DNA from: Plebeiibacterium marinum | GTDB taxonomy: Bacteria > Bacteroidota > Bacteroidia > Bacteroidales > Marinilabiliaceae | Assembly: GCF_026013615.1 (NCBI RefSeq) | Contig: NZ_JAPDPI010000016.1 | Span: forward strand, 46,659 to 110,658 | Reading direction: 5' to 3' | Length of the DNA: 64,000 nucleotides | Part shown: piece by piece, positions 18,580 through 28,166 of the stretch | Layout: every line of letters begins with the position of its first letter | Position numbering within the stretch: the first letter of the stretch is position 1 | Notes under the pieces: generated by a model | What the model saw: the letters and a program-made list of their open reading frames with translations, nothing else | The model's database searches: none | What the model was told of the DNA's origin: nothing | Position numbers and translations under genes: made by a program

Positions 18580-19794
18580 ATGATTTTAAAAATTGCATGG
18601 CGTAATATTTGGCGAAATCCGCTTAGGAGTTGGATTGTTATAGCTGCTCTTATTGTAGGTATGTATGCCGGGGTTTTTACTACAACATTTATGTATGGTT
18701 GGATGATGCAACGTTTAAAATCAGGAATTGAAACTGAAACTTCGCATATCCAGATACAAAAGCCCGGCTTTAAGCTGGCAGAGGATGTTAACTTGTTTTT
18801 TGAGAGTGATACATTAATTAGGGATCTCGAACGGCAAGGAGACATTGTTTGTGCTTCGGGGAGGTTGGTTGTGTCGGCAATGGTGGCTTCGGCAGAAAAA
18901 GCTGTTGGCATTCAGGTACTGGGTGTTGATGCAGGAAAAGATTCTTTGGTTGTTGATGTATCTGAAAAATTAGTTGAAGGAGCCTGGTTTTCTGGAGTAA
19001 AGAGGCATCCTGTTGTTGTTGGTCAGGAGCTGGCCAAAGAATTAAAGTTAAAACTGCGTTCAAAATTGATTGTCCGTTTTCAGGATTGCAATGGTGATTT
19101 TACAGGTGGGGCTTTTCGGGTTGCGGGTATTTTTAAGACTAATAATACAGGATTCGATGGAGGCAATATGTTTGTGAGGGATGCTGATTTGCAGAAACTT
19201 CTTTTAATTCCCAAAGGAATGTCGCATCAAATAGTAATAAGATGTACAGATCCTACCCGGGTGGATATAGTCAGGAATTCAATCGAACAATTTGCAAAGG
19301 GGTTGCGGGTTGAGTCCTGGAGAGAGATCTCGCCCGAGTTAGGGTATATTACCGAAACCATGAACGCTTATATGTATGTTTTTGTTATGATTATTCTTAT
19401 GGCTCTGGGTTTTGGAGTTGTTAACACCATGTTGATGGTGGTAATGGAACGGGTACATGAGATCGGTATGTTAATGGCAATAGGAATGAAGCGACATCAG
19501 ATATTTCAGATGATTGTATATGAAACAAGTATGCTTGCTTTGGTTGGCGGGTTGATTGGAGTGGCAGCTGGAATAATTACAACTCACTGGACCGGTAAAT
19601 CCGGAATAAACCTTTCCATGTGGGCCGAAGGTCTTGCGGAAATGGGGTATGATAGCATTATTTATCCTCAATATAATTTTCAAATGGTTAGCGGGGTTGT
19701 GGGACTTGTGTTGTTCACAGGTTTGGTCGCTTCGGTATATCCTGCAATAAAAGCCTTAAAACTGAACCCTTCACAGGCGTTGCAGTCTGTCTAA
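18580..19794 (+). CDS. second FtsX/LolC-type ABC transporter permease
   Basis: 404 residues, same layout as the previous permease, starting with the WRNIWRNPLRSWIV motif. A periplasmic domain is followed by three helices with VVMERVHEIGMLMAIGM. Two different permeases plus one ATPase imitate a LolC-LolE-LolD heterocomplex. The ATPase gene starts 18 bp later. Substrate unknown. Confidence 0.88.
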   Translation: MILKIAWRNIWRNPLRSWIVIAALIVGMYAGVFTTTFMYGWMMQRLKSGIETETSHIQIQKPGFKLAEDVNLFFESDTLIRDLERQGDIVCASGRLVVSAMVASAEKAVGIQVLGVDAGKDSLVVDVSEKLVEGAWFSGVKRHPVVVGQELAKELKLKLRSKLIVRFQDCNGDFTGGAFRVAGIFKTNNTGFDGGNMFVRDADLQKLLLIPKGMSHQIVIRCTDPTRVDIVRNSIEQFAKGLRVESWREISPELGYITETMNAYMYVFVMIILMALGFGVVNTMLMVVMERVHEIGMLMAIGMKRHQIFQMIVYETSMLALVGGLIGVAAGIITTHWTGKSGINLSMWAEGLAEMGYDSIIYPQYNFQMVSGVVGLVLFTGLVASVYPAIKALKLNPSQALQSV

Positions 19795-19812
19795 TTTATA
19801 AATCTTAGAGCT

Positions 19813-20496
19813 ATGTCAATCATTCGGATTAAAAATTTACATAAAGTATATAGTCAAAAACAGATTCCTGTAAAGGCCTTAAACGGAGTTGATCTTACTT
19901 TTGATGAGGGTGAATTTACTGCACTGGTAGCTCCCTCTGGCGCTGGGAAGACAACTTTTCTGAATTTGTTGGGGGGACTTGATTTGCCAACGGAAGGTAG
20001 TGTTGAAATTGGTGGCGTCAGGATAGATCAATTATCCTCGGCAGAGAAGACAAAGTTCAGGTTGACAAACATTGGCTTTGTGTTTCAGGCATACAACCTG
20101 ATCCCTGTTTTAACGGCCTCTGAAAATATTGAATTTATAATGGAGCTCCAAGGTATTAGCAAAAGAGAACGTGCTGTCAGGAGCCGGGAGTTGCTGGAAG
20201 CTGTGGGTATACCCGATAAAGCAAATGTACGACCATTGCAATTAAGTGGAGGACAGCAACAAAGGGTTGCTGTAGCCAGGGCCTTGGCATCAAAACCCAA
20301 ATTTGTGTTGGCAGACGAACCCACGGCTAACCTGGATTCAAAGTCAACTGAAAATTTACTTGATATAATGCTTCAGTTAAATAAAAAGGAGAATATTACG
20401 TTTATTTTTGCAACGCATGATGCCAGGGTTGTAAAAATGGCCCGAAGAGTTATTACTTTTGAGGATGGTAAGGTTATCAATGATGAAGTCCGTTAA
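19813..20496 (+). CDS. ABC transporter ATPase, LolD/MacB type
   Basis: 227 residues. It carries a Walker A (APSGAGKTT, residues 40-48), a Q-loop, the signature LSGGQQQR and Walker B LADEPTANLD, then the switch His in ATHD. It is the motor for the two permeases just upstream. Odd point: the first glycine of the Walker A consensus is alanine (Ala40), a change that may be tolerated. Its end overlaps the next gene by 17 bp, implying coupled translation. Confidence 0.93.
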   Translation: MSIIRIKNLHKVYSQKQIPVKALNGVDLTFDEGEFTALVAPSGAGKTTFLNLLGGLDLPTEGSVEIGGVRIDQLSSAEKTKFRLTNIGFVFQAYNLIPVLTASENIEFIMELQGISKRERAVRSRELLEAVGIPDKANVRPLQLSGGQQQRVAVARALASKPKFVLADEPTANLDSKSTENLLDIMLQLNKKENITFIFATHDARVVKMARRVITFEDGKVINDEVR

Positions 20497-21631
20497 AAAT
20501 AAAATATTTGTTTTAGTACTATTAGTTGTTTGGGGTGCAGATAATGTTATGGCACAAGAAGAGCTTGATTTCTCTGGTTTTGTGTCTGTTATGCCATCTA
20601 TGGTATATGTAAAAAGTCAGGATAAAACGAGTTTTGATTTTTTGGTGCATAACAGGATAAACTTGGGATACCAGATTAATGATAAGTTAAATTCAAAAAT
20701 ATCTTTCAGAAATAGGTTGTTCTGGGGCGAAACAGTTGAGTCAACGCCAATTTTTAAACATTTAATGACTAATGATCCAGGGTTTCTTGATTTGAGCTTT
20801 AATTGGGAGTCAAGGAGTAATTATTTGCTTAATACTAATATTGACAGACTATGGGTTGAATATGTAAGTGGTGATTTTCAGGCAAAGGTAGGAAGGCAGA
20901 GAGTGAATTGGAGCAAAACGATGATTTGGAATCCTAATGATATTTTTAATTCGTATTCGTATTTTGATTTTGATTATGTTGAGCGGCCTGGGATGGATGG
21001 GCTAAGGTTGCAGTATTTTACAGGAGTTAATTCAAATCTTGAAGCAGTGCTAAAAGTGAATAGGGATAATGATATTACAGCAGCTGCCCTATATCGGTCT
21101 ACGGTGCTGGGGTATGATGTGCAGTTGATTTCAGGTATAATTGAAAAGAGTGACTGGATTGTAGGTTGCGGTTGGGGAGGAGATATTTTGGGTGCTGGTT
21201 TCTATGGAGAAGCTTCCTATTTGATAGATAGGGAAGAGGATAGTAAAAACCAGTTGTTATTGGCTGTAGGAGCCAATTATATGTTGAAAAATTCGTTGCT
21301 TCTCTCAACAGAGTATTTTTATATGGAGAATAAGGGCGGATACAGTGGTGATTATACTTCTTTAGTCCACGCCCAAAGATCAATTAAAAACCTTAGTATC
21401 GACAAGCATTCTTATATGTTGTCGGTAAGTTGGCCTGTGAATCCGCTGTTAAATATATCTATGTCATATATGGGATTTGGATTTCCTGCCTTTGATAAAT
21501 TTTATTTGGGGCCTACTGTTGATTATTCGGTAAATGATAATTTAAGTTTTAGTGCAGTGTCTCAATATTTTTCGTTTGAAGGCGAAAATGAGTCGTTGGG
21601 TATTTATCTAAGGTTGAAGTGGTGTTTTTAA
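20480..21631 (+). CDS. outer-membrane beta-barrel protein of the export cluster
   Basis: 383 residues from the ATG at 20480 (a second ATG lies at 20483). The signal peptide ends about NVMAQ. The rest alternates short amphipathic strands rich in Tyr and Asn with glycine turns and ends in an aromatic residue (KWCF), as in outer-membrane barrels. The block VGRQRVNWSKTMIWNPNDIFN resembles DUF1302-like barrels, several of which occur with LolA-like proteins and exporters. It overlaps the ATPase gene, so it belongs to the same transcript and could be the outer-membrane port or acceptor. Function not proven. Confidence 0.75.
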   Translation: MMKSVKNKIFVLVLLVVWGADNVMAQEELDFSGFVSVMPSMVYVKSQDKTSFDFLVHNRINLGYQINDKLNSKISFRNRLFWGETVESTPIFKHLMTNDPGFLDLSFNWESRSNYLLNTNIDRLWVEYVSGDFQAKVGRQRVNWSKTMIWNPNDIFNSYSYFDFDYVERPGMDGLRLQYFTGVNSNLEAVLKVNRDNDITAAALYRSTVLGYDVQLISGIIEKSDWIVGCGWGGDILGAGFYGEASYLIDREEDSKNQLLLAVGANYMLKNSLLLSTEYFYMENKGGYSGDYTSLVHAQRSIKNLSIDKHSYMLSVSWPVNPLLNISMSYMGFGFPAFDKFYLGPTVDYSVNDNLSFSAVSQYFSFEGENESLGIYLRLKWCF

Positions 21632-21666
21632 CAATTTGGTCAGGTAATGGACTCAAAAATGTTAAC

Positions 21667-21710
21667 GTCACACCTTTGTCACAAGCCTGTCACGCTTTTG
21701 TCACGTTATA
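21667..21710 (+). promoter_or_regulatory. four GTCAC sites at 11-bp period, PHO-box-like
   Basis: GTCAC starts at 21667, 21678, 21689 and 21700, exactly 11 bp apart. The last three read (T/C)TGTCAC with 4-bp spacers, close to the known PhoB box made of 11-bp direct repeats of CTGTCAT. The array ends just before where a -33 box would lie, and no TTTG is present there, suggesting an activator-dependent promoter. Confidence 0.6.
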
Positions 21711-21737
21711 AAATAGGAGAACTATTTTGTTGATCCA

Positions 21738-21745
21738 TATATTTG
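21738..21745 (+). promoter_or_regulatory. -7 box for the small gene at 21776
   Basis: TATATTTG matches TAnnTTTG. It lies 27 bp downstream of the GTCAC array and 30 bp before the ATG. Confidence 0.5.
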
Positions 21746-21775
21746 CTTCTATAACTAATAAAGCTCAATGTAATT

Positions 21776-22006
21776 ATGGATCCCTTAAAGATTAGCGTTA
21801 GATTTATCGTCTTTGTTATAATGGTTGTTATAGGCACTTTTATGGTAGAGTTTATGATTTCCTATTTATACAAATTATTGCTTACTTATTATTCATTGCC
21901 AAAAACAGAATTCAACCTGACATTTCTTTCGTTTTCAATAAGTTTCGTATTTTTTACTTTTTTGTCAATGGTTTCAGACTATTGGGGATTGTCAAAAGCG
22001 ATTTAA
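21776..22006 (+). CDS. small two-helix membrane protein, unknown
   Basis: 76 residues. Two hydrophobic segments (about 7-30 and 46-68) are separated by a short polar loop (YYSLPKTEFN). I recognise no family. Support for a real gene: a -7 box and a phased operator-like array directly upstream, a clean ATG start, and its position in an otherwise gene-free gap. If the array is a PhoB site, the protein would be induced by phosphate limitation. Its role, and the topology, are open. Confidence 0.55.
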   Translation: MDPLKISVRFIVFVIMVVIGTFMVEFMISYLYKLLLTYYSLPKTEFNLTFLSFSISFVFFTFLSMVSDYWGLSKAI

Positions 22007-22335
22007 TTGTACACTTCGTCGGGATTGTATTTATTCGCTTAGGCGATAGCTCGTTTATATTCCGAACATATTTTGGTTTATTCAATTGGTAGTAAATCAG
22101 AAGGATATGGAGATGGGTGTGCGTTTGTGTACATAATTTGTTTGGGAGGTGGCAATTTGTAATGTGATATGACTTTAGTGTACGGTCACGTACAATATTA
22201 TATCAAAAGTGGACACTTTTTATATTTGGCAAATAGGGTTAATGCAAACATATACAGGTGGTTGGGTGTTTTGGAATGGAGATTGATTAAAATGGCTTGT
22301 CAATAAACACATTATTAACTTTAAATCTTTGTCAG
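22007..22335 (+). other. intergenic region before the MacAB-type operon
   Basis: No gene is seen. It holds a perfect dyad TGTACG-gtca-CGTACA at 22179-22194 and a -7 box TATATTTG at 22221-22228, with no clear -33 box. The dyad centre lies about 38 bp upstream of the -7 box, a usual position for an activator or repressor site. Confidence 0.5.
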
Positions 22336-23052
22336 GTGAGTAAAAGTGTAATCAAGGTAAATGGTTTGCATAAATCTTATCGAACAGGAGCTAATTCTCT
22401 TCATGTACTCAAGGGTATAGATGTAGACATTAAAGAAGGCGAAATGGTTTCTATTATGGGTTCTTCCGGATCAGGAAAGTCAACCCTTTTAAATATTTTA
22501 GGTATTCTTGATAACTATGACCAGGGCGAATATCTGCTCAACGATATTTTGATTCGTCAAATGAACGAAAGAAAAGCTGCCCAGTTTAGAAACCAGTATA
22601 TTGGTTTTATTTTTCAGTCATTTAATCTTATTTCCTTTAAAAATGCAATGGAAAATGTTGCGTTGCCACTCTATTATCAAGGGGTGAGCAGAAAAAAGAG
22701 AAATATGATGGCCATGGAGTACCTTGACAGGCTTGGTTTAAAAGATTGGAGTGAGCATTTGCCAAGTGAACTGTCCGGTGGCCAGAAACAAAGAGTTGCC
22801 ATAGCCAGGTCGTTAATATCAAAACCAAAAATAATCCTGGCCGATGAGCCAACCGGAGCCCTTGATACGCAAACATCTTACGAAGTGATGGATATATTGC
22901 AAAGCGTTAACGATTCTGGCATTACTGTAATTATTGTAACCCATGAGAACGATATTGCTGAAAGGACACAGCGGATTATACGATTAAAAGACGGACTGAT
23001 TGAACCAAACCATATCAATTCAATGGCTCCGGCAACTGCAGTAGTTAATTAG
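22336..23052 (+). CDS. ABC transporter ATPase, MacB type, GTG start
   Basis: 238 residues from the GTG at 22336, followed by [14 protein letters not shown], the usual family opening; no ATG is available, and a TTG 39 bases upstream would add an unlikely tail. Walker A ([10 protein letters not shown]), the Q-loop, LSGGQKQR, Walker B ([10 protein letters not shown]) and the switch His (THE) are all present. It powers the two permeases that follow, 24 bp downstream, in a MacAB-TolC-type export operon. Confidence 0.92.
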   Translation: MSKSVIKVNGLHKSYRTGANSLHVLKGIDVDIKEGEMVSIMGSSGSGKSTLLNILGILDNYDQGEYLLNDILIRQMNERKAAQFRNQYIGFIFQSFNLISFKNAMENVALPLYYQGVSRKKRNMMAMEYLDRLGLKDWSEHLPSELSGGQKQRVAIARSLISKPKIILADEPTGALDTQTSYEVMDILQSVNDSGITVIIVTHENDIAERTQRIIRLKDGLIEPNHINSMAPATAVVN

Positions 23053-23076
23053 TAAACCATACACAATTATTACAGT

Positions 23077-24321
23077 ATGTTTGATTATTTACAAGAGATA
23101 ATATCTACGTTGCGACAGAATAAACTCAGGGCAATAATGACCGGATTTAGTGTTGCCTGGGGTATCTTTATGTTAATATTGCTTTTGGGGTCGGGTAAAG
23201 GCTTGCAAAACGGTATGGAAAATAACTTTAGTGGTACCTCTAAAAATGCACTTTGGATATGGAGTCGCAGAACCCAGGTTGCTTATGATGGATTGAAAGC
23301 TGGGCGAAGGATTCAGTTTACAGACCAGGATGTTGAAGAATTAAAAAGGAAATTCGGCGATGACTTTGATAATATTTCGGGTCGCTTTTTTATCAGGGGT
23401 GAAGCCCGGATAACTTATAAAAACGAGTTTGGCAGTTTTAGAACCGAGGGCATTATGCCCGAATTCAATAAAATCCAGATTGTGAATCAGGAAGAAGGGA
23501 GATATATCAATCAGCTCGATATTGATCAGCATCGTAAAGTAACCATTCTTTCTAATCCAATTAAGAAAGCCCTGTTTAAAGACGAAACAGATGTTATAGG
23601 AAAGTACATTAAAGTTAATGATGTGCCTTTTAAAGTAGTGGGGATATTTACAGACCCAGAGGACAAAGAACGTAAAAGAATATACCTGCCGCTTACCACG
23701 GCCCAAAAGGTGTTTAATGGAGTAAATAAGTTGGGAGAAGTGGCTATTGCCACAAGTGCTATTACGGTGGCTGAAAATAAGCGGATTGAAGAAGAAGTCA
23801 GGACGCTGCTGGCCCAAAGGCATAGAGTGTCTCCTGATGACAAGCAGGCGTTGGGAATATGGAATACTTTGGAGCATTTTAAACAAGCACAAGGTGTTTT
23901 TACCGGCATACGAATTTTTGTGTGGATAATTGGGATAATGACCATTATTGCAGGAATTGTAGGTGTTAGCAATATTATGATTATCCTGGTAAAGGAACGA
24001 ACAAAGGAGATTGGAATCAGAAAAGCAATTGGAGCTACACCGTTCTCTGTCATTCGTTTAGTTCTTTCAGAATCGGTTTTTATCACTGCATTTGCAGGCT
24101 TCTTTGGTTTGGTAGCAGGAATGGGACTTTTGTCGGTAGTTAGCATGGTGTTACAACAAGCAGGAGGAGGTGTGGAAAGAGCCTTCTGGAATCCATCTGC
24201 AGATTTATATGTTGCATTATGGGCCTTGTTGATATTGGTGGTGGCCGGACTGGTTGCTGGATATATTCCTGCCAGAAAAGCATCATCTATCCGACCCATT
24301 GAGGCTCTTCATGATGAATAA
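23077..24321 (+). CDS. MacB-type ABC permease 1
   Basis: 414 residues: an N-terminal helix (about 20-40) with the RQNKLRAIMTGFSVAWG motif, a periplasmic MacB_PCD domain (about 45-280), then three C-terminal helices holding the FtsX signature VKERTKEIGIRKAIGATP. Such permeases pump drugs, peptides or lipids from the periplasm through a TolC channel. It ends ARKASSIRPIEALHDE, as MacB proteins do. The next permease starts 24 bp later. Confidence 0.93.
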   Translation: MFDYLQEIISTLRQNKLRAIMTGFSVAWGIFMLILLLGSGKGLQNGMENNFSGTSKNALWIWSRRTQVAYDGLKAGRRIQFTDQDVEELKRKFGDDFDNISGRFFIRGEARITYKNEFGSFRTEGIMPEFNKIQIVNQEEGRYINQLDIDQHRKVTILSNPIKKALFKDETDVIGKYIKVNDVPFKVVGIFTDPEDKERKRIYLPLTTAQKVFNGVNKLGEVAIATSAITVAENKRIEEEVRTLLAQRHRVSPDDKQALGIWNTLEHFKQAQGVFTGIRIFVWIIGIMTIIAGIVGVSNIMIILVKERTKEIGIRKAIGATPFSVIRLVLSESVFITAFAGFFGLVAGMGLLSVVSMVLQQAGGGVERAFWNPSADLYVALWALLILVVAGLVAGYIPARKASSIRPIEALHDE

Positions 24322-24345
24322 TTATTAACCTAAAAAAACAACAAC

Positions 24346-25626
24346 GTGTTTGATAGAGACAGGTGGCAGGAAATATTAAATGCCATAAAGAAAAATAAAT
24401 TACGAAGTGCATTAACTGCATTCGGGGTTTTTTGGGCCATATTTATGCTTGTTGTAATGATGGGTTCGGGAAATGGACTGAAGAATGGTATCACGGCAGG
24501 CATACAGGATTTTGCAACCAATAGCGGCTTTATGTGGTCCGAAACCACAACAAAGGCTTATGAAGGTTTTAAACGGGGCAGGCACTGGAATATCAATAAT
24601 AAGGATATTGAGGAGATAAAGGATGAGGTTGCTGGTCTGGAGGTGATTTCGCCACGTTTAAGTGGCTGGAATCTGCGCAATGGTGAAAATATTGTCAGAG
24701 GAAAGCGTTCTGCAGCTTTTAACGTTATGGGTGATTACCCTTCTTACCGGATGATTGATCCTTGCACAATGGTGTGGGGCAGGTATATTAACGATGAGGA
24801 TATCCGACTGAAAAGAAAGGTCTGCATCATTGGTGAAAAAGTGTATGAAGTGATGTTTGATAAAGATGAGGATCCTGTAGGAGAATATATTCGTGTAAAT
24901 GGGGTATATTTTATGGTTGTAGGCGTATTCCGTTCAAATAATCCAAATATCAATATCGGAAGTAACAAAAAGGAAACGGTATACATGCCTTTTACTTCAA
25001 TGCAGCAAACCTATAACTATGGTGATAATGTGCATTTTTTTGGAATTACGGCCAAAAAGGGAGCCAAGGTCAAAGATATCATGGAGGATGTAAAAGTAAT
25101 TCTTCAGGAAAACCATAAGCTTTCCCCGGATGATGAAGAGGCTGTAGGAAAAGTGGATATTGAAAATGAAATTAAAACCATGGGATATATATTCCTGGGC
25201 ATTGATATTTTAATCTGGGTTGTAGGATTAGGTACCTTGATTGCCGGAGCTGTAGGTGTCAGTAATATCATGCTGATTATAGTTAAAGAAAGAACAAAAG
25301 AAATAGGTATTCAACGAGCTATTGGGGCTCGTCCGAGGTTAGTTATCGGGCAAATTTTAAGTGAGTCGGTTTTTTTAACAACCATAGCTGGCTTTATTGG
25401 CCTGGCCTTCGGAACTTTTGTTTTATATATGGTCGACCTGGCTGTAGATGCGTCCAGAGCCATGGCCCCTCCTGATGAAGAGAGTTTCTTCTTAAATCCT
25501 GAAATTGGATTGCCTATAGCATTGGCATCATTAGCTATGCTTGTGTTTGTAGGTTTTGTTGCAGGACTTATTCCTGCATTGAAAGCCATTAGAATTAAAC
25601 CAATAGAAGCATTACGTCACGAATAA
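24346..25626 (+). CDS. MacB-type ABC permease 2, GTG start
   Basis: 426 residues starting at GTG (24346; FDRDRWQEIL follows). Layout matches permease 1, with KKNKLRSALTAFGVFWAIF at the first helix and VKERTKEIGIQRAIGARP in the FtsX domain. The two are paralogues that probably form a heterodimer with the shared ATPase. The adaptor gene follows 12 bp later. Confidence 0.92.
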   Translation: MFDRDRWQEILNAIKKNKLRSALTAFGVFWAIFMLVVMMGSGNGLKNGITAGIQDFATNSGFMWSETTTKAYEGFKRGRHWNINNKDIEEIKDEVAGLEVISPRLSGWNLRNGENIVRGKRSAAFNVMGDYPSYRMIDPCTMVWGRYINDEDIRLKRKVCIIGEKVYEVMFDKDEDPVGEYIRVNGVYFMVVGVFRSNNPNINIGSNKKETVYMPFTSMQQTYNYGDNVHFFGITAKKGAKVKDIMEDVKVILQENHKLSPDDEEAVGKVDIENEIKTMGYIFLGIDILIWVVGLGTLIAGAVGVSNIMLIIVKERTKEIGIQRAIGARPRLVIGQILSESVFLTTIAGFIGLAFGTFVLYMVDLAVDASRAMAPPDEESFFLNPEIGLPIALASLAMLVFVGFVAGLIPALKAIRIKPIEALRHE

Positions 25627-25638
25627 ATACACAAAGAA

Positions 25639-26721
25639 ATGAAAAAGTTTTTGAAAATATTATTAGGAATAAGTACAGTAGTTTTGTTTGGTTGGGTAGT
25701 ATATTATTTGTACAACCAGTCAAAAAAAGATCCGGTTGTTTATGAAACTGCATCGGTGGAAATATCAGATATAGTAAAGAAAACTGTTGCAACAGGATCT
25801 GTGATTCCTCGAAAAGAGATTGAAATTAAACCACAGGAGTCTGGTATTATTACCGAAATTTATGTTGAAGCAGGGGATGAAGTAAAAAAAGGAGAGTTAA
25901 TTGCTAAAGTGCAGATAATACCTGAAATGGTTCAGGTTAATAATGCAGAGAGTCAGTTAAATAAGGCAAAAATCAGGTTTAAAAATGCCGAAATAGAATA
26001 CAAGCGCAAAAAAGATCTGTATGATGGTGGCGTTATAGCAGAATCAGAGTATTTGGATGAGGTAATGGCCTATGAAAATGCAAAGGAGGATATGAATGCA
26101 GCCGATAATAACTTGCAGTTGATTAAGGAGGGGGTTACCCGAAAAATGGGAGCTCAAACAAATACTATTATAAAGGCAACAATCGATGGGATGGTATTGG
26201 ATGTTCCGGTTGAGGTTGGTAACTCAGTAATTAAGAGTAATACATTTAATGATGGAACAACTGTAGCTATTTTAGCTGATATGGGAAATATGATTTTTAA
26301 AGGCAAGGTAGATGAAACAGAGGTTGGAAAAATTAAGGAAGGTATGGATCTGGAGCTTTCCATTGGTGCTATTGAGGAACAGAAATATAATGCTAAACTT
26401 GAGTTTATTGCTCCCAAAGGGGTAGAGGAAAATGGTGCCATACAATTTGAAATTAAGGCAGCGGTTAATCTTAAGGAAGGTCAGTTTATCCGTTCAGGGT
26501 ATAGTGCTACTGCAGATATCGTATTGGATAGACGGGACAGTGTTTATGTGATCAAAGAAAAGTTGATTACGTTTAGTAATGACTCGGCATTTGTTGATGT
26601 GGAAATTGCTGACCAGCAATTCGAAAAAAGGGAAATTGAAACAGGATTGTCTGATGGAATCCAGATTGAAGTGAAAGAAGGATTAAGTAAAGATGATAAA
26701 ATAAAAGTACCTAAGTCATAA
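25639..26721 (+). CDS. periplasmic adaptor (membrane fusion) protein, MacA/HlyD type
   Basis: 360 residues. One N-terminal transmembrane helix (about 7-27) is followed by a lipoyl-like half (ITEIYVEAGDEVKKGELIAKV), an alpha-helical hairpin (about 95-160), the second lipoyl half (IDGMVLDVPVEVGNSV) and beta-barrel domains. It links the inner-membrane permeases to the outer-membrane channel. The gene lies between permease 2 and the channel gene. Confidence 0.92.
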   Translation: MKKFLKILLGISTVVLFGWVVYYLYNQSKKDPVVYETASVEISDIVKKTVATGSVIPRKEIEIKPQESGIITEIYVEAGDEVKKGELIAKVQIIPEMVQVNNAESQLNKAKIRFKNAEIEYKRKKDLYDGGVIAESEYLDEVMAYENAKEDMNAADNNLQLIKEGVTRKMGAQTNTIIKATIDGMVLDVPVEVGNSVIKSNTFNDGTTVAILADMGNMIFKGKVDETEVGKIKEGMDLELSIGAIEEQKYNAKLEFIAPKGVEENGAIQFEIKAAVNLKEGQFIRSGYSATADIVLDRRDSVYVIKEKLITFSNDSAFVDVEIADQQFEKREIETGLSDGIQIEVKEGLSKDDKIKVPKS

Positions 26722-26770
26722 TTGCAGGAGTTTTTATTGATCCACAATTCAAAATGTAAAAAATAATCAA

Positions 26771-28108
26771 ATGATAAAGAATATAGCGGCAATATTACTG
26801 GTTTTTCTAACTACAGGAATGCAGGAGGGGTATGCTCAGGAGGTTTGGAGCCTTGAAAAGTGTATTCATCATGCTTTTGACAATAATATATCAATTAAGA
26901 GACAAGAGTTAAATACAAGTATCCAAAAAAGCGAGTTGCAACAGAGTAAGCTAAACCGACTCCCGAGCATGAGCGTAGAGAGTTCGTTGGGATATAGTTT
27001 TGGATATACCTGGATTCAGGAGTTAGGAACAAATGTAAATGTAGATATCCAAAGCATGAATATTGGTGTAGGGGCTTCGGTGAATGTTTTTAATGGCTTT
27101 AATCAAAACAATACCATTAAGCGAAATAATGCCAATTTATTAGCGGCCGTTTCTCAAACGGAAAAGTTGCGTAATGATATTGCACTGCAAATTACCGGAC
27201 ATTATTTGCAGATTTTATTTGACAAGGAATTACTTGCAGTGGCTCAGGAACAATATGATGTTACAATGCAACAGGTAGAAAGGACCAATAAATTAGTGGA
27301 GTCCGGAAGTCAGGCAAAAGGGAGCTATCTCGAAATCAGGTCGCAAGCCGCAAAAGAAGCCCTTAATGTTACTATGCAGCAAAATAGCTTGGCATTATCT
27401 CTTTTGAATCTTGCCCAGTTGCTGGACTTAGAGGACGTGGATGGTTTTGATGTTGTATTGCCCGAAATACCAGGGGTGGAAGCAATATCTTTAGATAGGC
27501 CGGGTAGTGTTTACAAGGCCGCAGTTGATATCATGCCGCAAATAAAGGGAGCAAACCATCTGTTGGAGAGTTCAAATTATGATGTGGAAATAGCAAAGAG
27601 TGGATATTATCCCAGTTTGAGTTTGAATGGAAGTTGGGGATCAAGGGCAAGCTGGTTTTTAGATGATCCGGAAGATGTCAACCGCTCTTTTAGTGACCAG
27701 ATTGAGTCGAACAAAAACTCCTACATTGGTGCAACTTTAAGGATTCCGGTTTTTAATAAGTTTCAAACGCGTAACAACGTAAAGAGTGCCAGGGTACGCG
27801 TTATGGATGCCCAATATTCACTGGAGCAACAAAAACTGGATTTAAGAAAAGAAATTCAACAGGCGTATGCCGATGCAATGGCGGCATATAATAAGTATCT
27901 TTCGAGTAATGAGGCTGTAGAGTCTTACAAAGAATCGTTTAGGTATACTGAGCAAAAGTTTAGTGTGGGTTTGGTGAATTCGGTTGATTATAATGTGGCA
28001 AAAACCGATTATATCAGGGCGCAGTCAGACCTGTTGCAATCAAAGTACGAGTATATTCTTAGGAATAAAATACTTGATTTTTATAAAGGAGTTCCAATAA
28101 AACTGTAA
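26771..28108 (+). CDS. TolC-family outer-membrane efflux protein
   Basis: 445 residues with a signal peptide (about 1-22, ending GYAQ) and two OEP repeats: long coiled helices rich in Gln, Asn and Ala (SQTEKLRNDIALQITGHYLQ; SLEQQKLDLRKEIQQAYADA) with barrel strands between. It forms the outer-membrane duct of the exporter. A clear terminator follows, ending the operon. Confidence 0.93.
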   Translation: MIKNIAAILLVFLTTGMQEGYAQEVWSLEKCIHHAFDNNISIKRQELNTSIQKSELQQSKLNRLPSMSVESSLGYSFGYTWIQELGTNVNVDIQSMNIGVGASVNVFNGFNQNNTIKRNNANLLAAVSQTEKLRNDIALQITGHYLQILFDKELLAVAQEQYDVTMQQVERTNKLVESGSQAKGSYLEIRSQAAKEALNVTMQQNSLALSLLNLAQLLDLEDVDGFDVVLPEIPGVEAISLDRPGSVYKAAVDIMPQIKGANHLLESSNYDVEIAKSGYYPSLSLNGSWGSRASWFLDDPEDVNRSFSDQIESNKNSYIGATLRIPVFNKFQTRNNVKSARVRVMDAQYSLEQQKLDLRKEIQQAYADAMAAYNKYLSSNEAVESYKESFRYTEQKFSVGLVNSVDYNVAKTDYIRAQSDLLQSKYEYILRNKILDFYKGVPIKL

Positions 28109-28133
28109 TAACTAATAAGTTAGTAATTGAGTT

Positions 28134-28166
28134 TCGGCTGTTTGTGAATAACAACAGCCGATTTTT
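28134..28166 (+). terminator. terminator of the efflux operon
   Basis: Arms TCGGCTGTT (28134-28142) and AACAGCCGA (28153-28161), then TTTTT. Confidence 0.88.
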
